Origin: Gammaproteobacteria bacterium RIFCSPLOWO2_02_FULL_56_15
GTDB taxonomy: Bacteria > Pseudomonadota > Gammaproteobacteria > Eutrophobiales > Eutrophobiaceae
Assembly (NCBI GenBank): GCA_001801825.1
Contig: MGYR01000188.1
Coordinates: forward strand, 5,907 to 14,587
DNA length: 8,681 nucleotides
Direction of reading: 5' to 3'
In this document: positions 6,714-8,681 of the stretch, piece after piece
Layout: each line of letters starts with the position of its first letter
Position numbering within the stretch: the first letter of the stretch is position 1
The notes under the pieces: model-generated
The model's input: the letters and a program-made list of their open reading frames with translations, nothing else
The model's database searches: none
What the model was told of the DNA's origin: nothing
Position numbers and translations under genes: made by a program

Positions 6714-7076
6714 TTAGTCCGTGTTCGCAGATTTGACCTTTTCCTTGATCCGGGCTGCCTTGCCGCGGAGATCCCGCATGTAATAAAGTTTCGCACGGCG
6801 AACATGCCCTTTCCGTTTTACCTCGATGCTGTCGATACTGGTGCTGTAGGTCTGGAAAACCCGCTCGACTCCTTCTCCATAGGATATCTTGCGTACGGTG
6901 AAAGCAGAATTCATGCCCCGGTTGCGTTTCGCAATCACCACACCTTCATAGGCCTGAATTCGTTCCCTTTGTCCTTCCTTGACCTTGACCTTGACTATCA
7001 CGGTATCACCTGGGCCAAAATCGGGAATGTCCCTGGCCATCTGCTCAGCTTCCAGTTGTTCGATTATATTAGCCAT
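6714..7076 (-). CDS. rplS: 50S ribosomal protein L19
   Basis: L19 lies at the interface of the 30S and 50S subunits. The 120-residue protein shows the family pattern throughout: [68 protein letters not shown], and the basic end [27 protein letters not shown] 7076 is chosen over GTG 7085 because GGAG lies 8 nt upstream of it and MANIIE is the usual N-terminus. It is the fourth gene of the S16 operon, 48 nt after trmD, and the last before a candidate terminator. Confidence 0.97.
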   Translation of the reverse strand: MANIIEQLEAEQMARDIPDFGPGDTVIVKVKVKEGQRERIQAYEGVVIAKRNRGMNSAFTVRKISYGEGVERVFQTYSTSIDSIEVKRKGHVRRAKLYYMRDLRGKAARIKEKVKSANTD

Positions 7077-7124
7077 GAGATACACTCCAATTCCTGTATT
7101 GATAAAGATATAGTATAACCGGTG

Positions 7125-7868
7125 CTAGGACTGCCCATGTTCCTTGGTATATTCATCCAGGAGGGCCGTCTGTTCATCATCCAGCCTGATTTGACTCAGT
7201 AAATCCGGGCGACGTAGCCAGGTTCTGCCCAATGACTGCTTAAGACGCCAACGCCGTATCTCCGCGTGATTACCCTCCAGAAGCACTTTCGGTACCCGCA
7301 ACTCGGCGTAAATTTCCGGCCGCGTATAATGCGGATGATCCAGCAATCCGTTCACATGGGAATCCGCCGCCGCGGATCCCTCATGACCCAATACCCCGGG
7401 GTGCAGCCGTGAAATCGCATCGATCACGACCATGGCCGGCAACTCACCGCCACTGAGAACATAATCACCAATGGAGATCTGTTCATCCACCTCGCTGTCA
7501 ATCACCCTTTCATCAATGCCTTCATACCGGCCTGCGAGCAGAATCAGCCTGCCAGCTTCCAGCAATCCAGGCAATTCGCCCTGCCGTAGCTGCCGGCCCT
7601 GCGGGCTCAGGTATACCACCCTGGCGCCAGGCAGTTGCTCGCGGGCAATCCGGATCGCCTTGAGCAGGGGTTCCACCATCATCACCATCCCTGGTCCACC
7701 ACCGTAGGGGCGGTCATCCACGGTTCTGCGCACGTCAGGGGCGAAATCCCGTGGATTCACGGTGCCCACCTCCAGTAAGCCGCTCTTGACAGCCCTGCCT
7801 GAAACTCCCCATCCGGTAACTGCCGTGAACATCTCCGGAAAGAGGGTAATCACGACAAAACGCATCAT
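7125..7868 (-). CDS. trmD: tRNA (guanine-37-N1)-methyltransferase
   Basis: TrmD methylates G37 next to the anticodon using S-adenosylmethionine and so prevents +1 frameshifting. From ATG 7868 it has 247 residues, the usual length. The SPOUT trefoil-knot motifs are intact: [11 protein letters not shown] (53-63), YLSPQGR (86-92), [13 protein letters not shown] (110-122) and [15 protein letters not shown] (132-146). [11 protein letters not shown] follows, with Asp177 matching the catalytic Asp of the E. coli enzyme. The start ATG overlaps the rimM stop as TGATG; a second ATG follows at 7865 and would give the family's usual MRF start, so either is possible. A longer reading from 7889 would run into rimM and is not supported. 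The gene order rpsP-rimM-trmD-rplS is the standard one. Confidence 0.97.
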   Translation of the reverse strand: MMRFVVITLFPEMFTAVTGWGVSGRAVKSGLLEVGTVNPRDFAPDVRRTVDDRPYGGGPGMVMMVEPLLKAIRIAREQLPGARVVYLSPQGRQLRQGELPGLLEAGRLILLAGRYEGIDERVIDSEVDEQISIGDYVLSGGELPAMVVIDAISRLHPGVLGHEGSAAADSHVNGLLDHPHYTRPEIYAELRVPKVLLEGNHAEIRRWRLKQSLGRTWLRRPDLLSQIRLDDEQTALLDEYTKEHGQS

Positions 7869-8392
7869 CACTGATACCCGGGGCTCCACTGCACATGCAT
7901 GATACGGGCAACTTGGTCAATACGGGTAATAATGTCACCCTTAATCAGAGGCAACAGTATCCTTTCCTCACCAGAAATCACCAATACCCCGTTACATCCC
8001 GTTTCCAGAATATCCACTATTGTTCCCAGACTCAGGCCATCCTGATTCCTGACCTGCATACCCAGCAGATCACACCAGTAAGATTCCTCTGCCGGCAATA
8101 CCGGCAATTGGTGTCGATAGATGGCAATGTCCAGATTCACCAATGTGGCTGCAGAATCTCGATTATCTATCCCTATCAGGAAGGCGATCCGTTGCCTGCC
8201 CCTCGACTCGTACCGTTGCAGCCTGTGTTCTTGCCAGCCGCCATTGTTTCCCAGCAACCAGGGATGGTAGGTGAACAGATTATCCTGGGGGCGCGTATAA
8301 GAGATAACCTTGATCCCGCCCCGCAGCCCGCACAGGCTGCTTACCCGCCCGATGATGATGGAAGGCTGGTCACCTGAGTTCTCCAGCACCAT
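7868..8392 (-). CDS. rimM: 16S rRNA processing factor RimM
   Basis: RimM binds protein S19 and helps mature the 3' (head) domain of the 30S subunit. The 174 residues give an N-terminal RimM barrel (about 12-95) with [20 protein letters not shown], and a C-terminal PRC-barrel (about 100-172) with [30 protein letters not shown] and ILLPLI. Some conserved points are changed: Cys21 in place of the usual His of the HGxxG-type motif, and a tail VQWSPGY rather than the common DWD-type ending. It still reads as a full-length gene. The start ATG 8392 has only a weak, too-close purine run ahead of it and lies 22 nt after the rpsP stop, so re-initiation is likely. Its stop overlaps the trmD start. Confidence 0.95.
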   Translation of the reverse strand: MVLENSGDQPSIIIGRVSSLCGLRGGIKVISYTRPQDNLFTYHPWLLGNNGGWQEHRLQRYESRGRQRIAFLIGIDNRDSAATLVNLDIAIYRHQLPVLPAEESYWCDLLGMQVRNQDGLSLGTIVDILETGCNGVLVISGEERILLPLIKGDIITRIDQVARIMHVQWSPGYQ

Positions 8393-8414
8393 CTCTTGAT
8401 GATGCCTGATTCAA

Positions 8415-8666
8415 TCAGGACCCGGCGCCGGCGCTGTTCTGGACCAGAGCAGCCACTCTATCAGACATTTGTGCCCCCTGTGCTTTCCAATATGCAAACC
8501 TGGATTCGTCAATCTTCAGTTCAACATCCTGTCCTGTCGCAACTGGGTTATAAAACCCGACCCGTTCCAAGTAGCGCCCATCGCGCTTACTGCGAGAATC
8601 CGTCACCACAATGTGATAAAAAGGTCGCTTCTTTGAGCCGGCACGTGCCAGTCGGATGGTTACCAT
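8415..8666 (-). CDS. rpsP: 30S ribosomal protein S16
   Basis: S16 is an early-binding small-subunit protein. The 83-residue protein has the canonical [41 protein letters not shown] start, then a lysine-arginine-poor tail with [19 protein letters not shown]. The gene is complete; AGGTG lies 10 nt before ATG 8666 at the window edge, so the operon promoter is outside the window. It is the first visible gene of the rpsP-rimM-trmD-rplS group. Confidence 0.97.
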   Translation of the reverse strand: MVTIRLARAGSKKRPFYHIVVTDSRSKRDGRYLERVGFYNPVATGQDVELKIDESRFAYWKAQGAQMSDRVAALVQNSAGAGS

Positions 8667-8681
8667 GTAATGTGAACACCT

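Noticed and set aside
7895..8377. 160-residue frame antisense to rimM
   Set aside because: It mirrors rimM over nearly its full length; rimM is certain from motifs and operon position.

Overview
The window looks like a chromosomal segment of a gammaproteobacterium. The main evidence is the conserved order rpsP-rimM-trmD-rplS followed by xerD, with dsbC nearby, plus an LPS Kdo transferase gene (waaA), which marks a Gram-negative outer membrane. I cannot name a genus. No rRNA, tRNA, CRISPR array, insertion sequence or prophage was seen. Coding density is high, and there is no gene-free stretch over 300 bases.

Left part (1-3011). On the minus strand, waaA is followed 61 nt downstream by the 5' part of a quinoprotein (PQQ) dehydrogenase-like gene that runs off the window. 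A roughly 200-nt divergent intergenic region then separates waaA from a plus-strand gene for an exported DUF3108 protein. That gene meets dsbC tail to tail, with only two bases between the stop codons.

Middle part (3014-5674). dsbC (minus; periplasmic disulfide isomerase) is divergent from a plus-strand gene for a GspE/PilB-type secretion or pilus assembly ATPase. The ATPase stands alone, with no other pilus or secretion gene in view. It lies between xerD and dsbC, which are adjacent in E. coli. Its GTG start has a poor ribosome-binding site, while a well-spaced one serves a 16-codon ORF overlapping the start in another frame.

Right part (5722-8666). The minus-strand block runs rpsP (S16), rimM (16S rRNA processing), trmD (tRNA m1G37 methyltransferase), rplS (L19), then xerD (chromosome dimer resolution recombinase). 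rimM and trmD overlap as TGATG, which fits translational coupling. A candidate intrinsic terminator lies just after rplS, and a 7-bp inverted repeat covers the GTG start of xerD, so xerD may be partly uncoupled from the ribosomal operon.

Most of the window is ordinary housekeeping sequence, and I do not see a convincing new multi-gene system. The points most worth a second look are the divergent quinoprotein with Asp at the usual Glu metal-ligand position, the lone ATPase with its odd start region, and the CSFC active site of DsbC.
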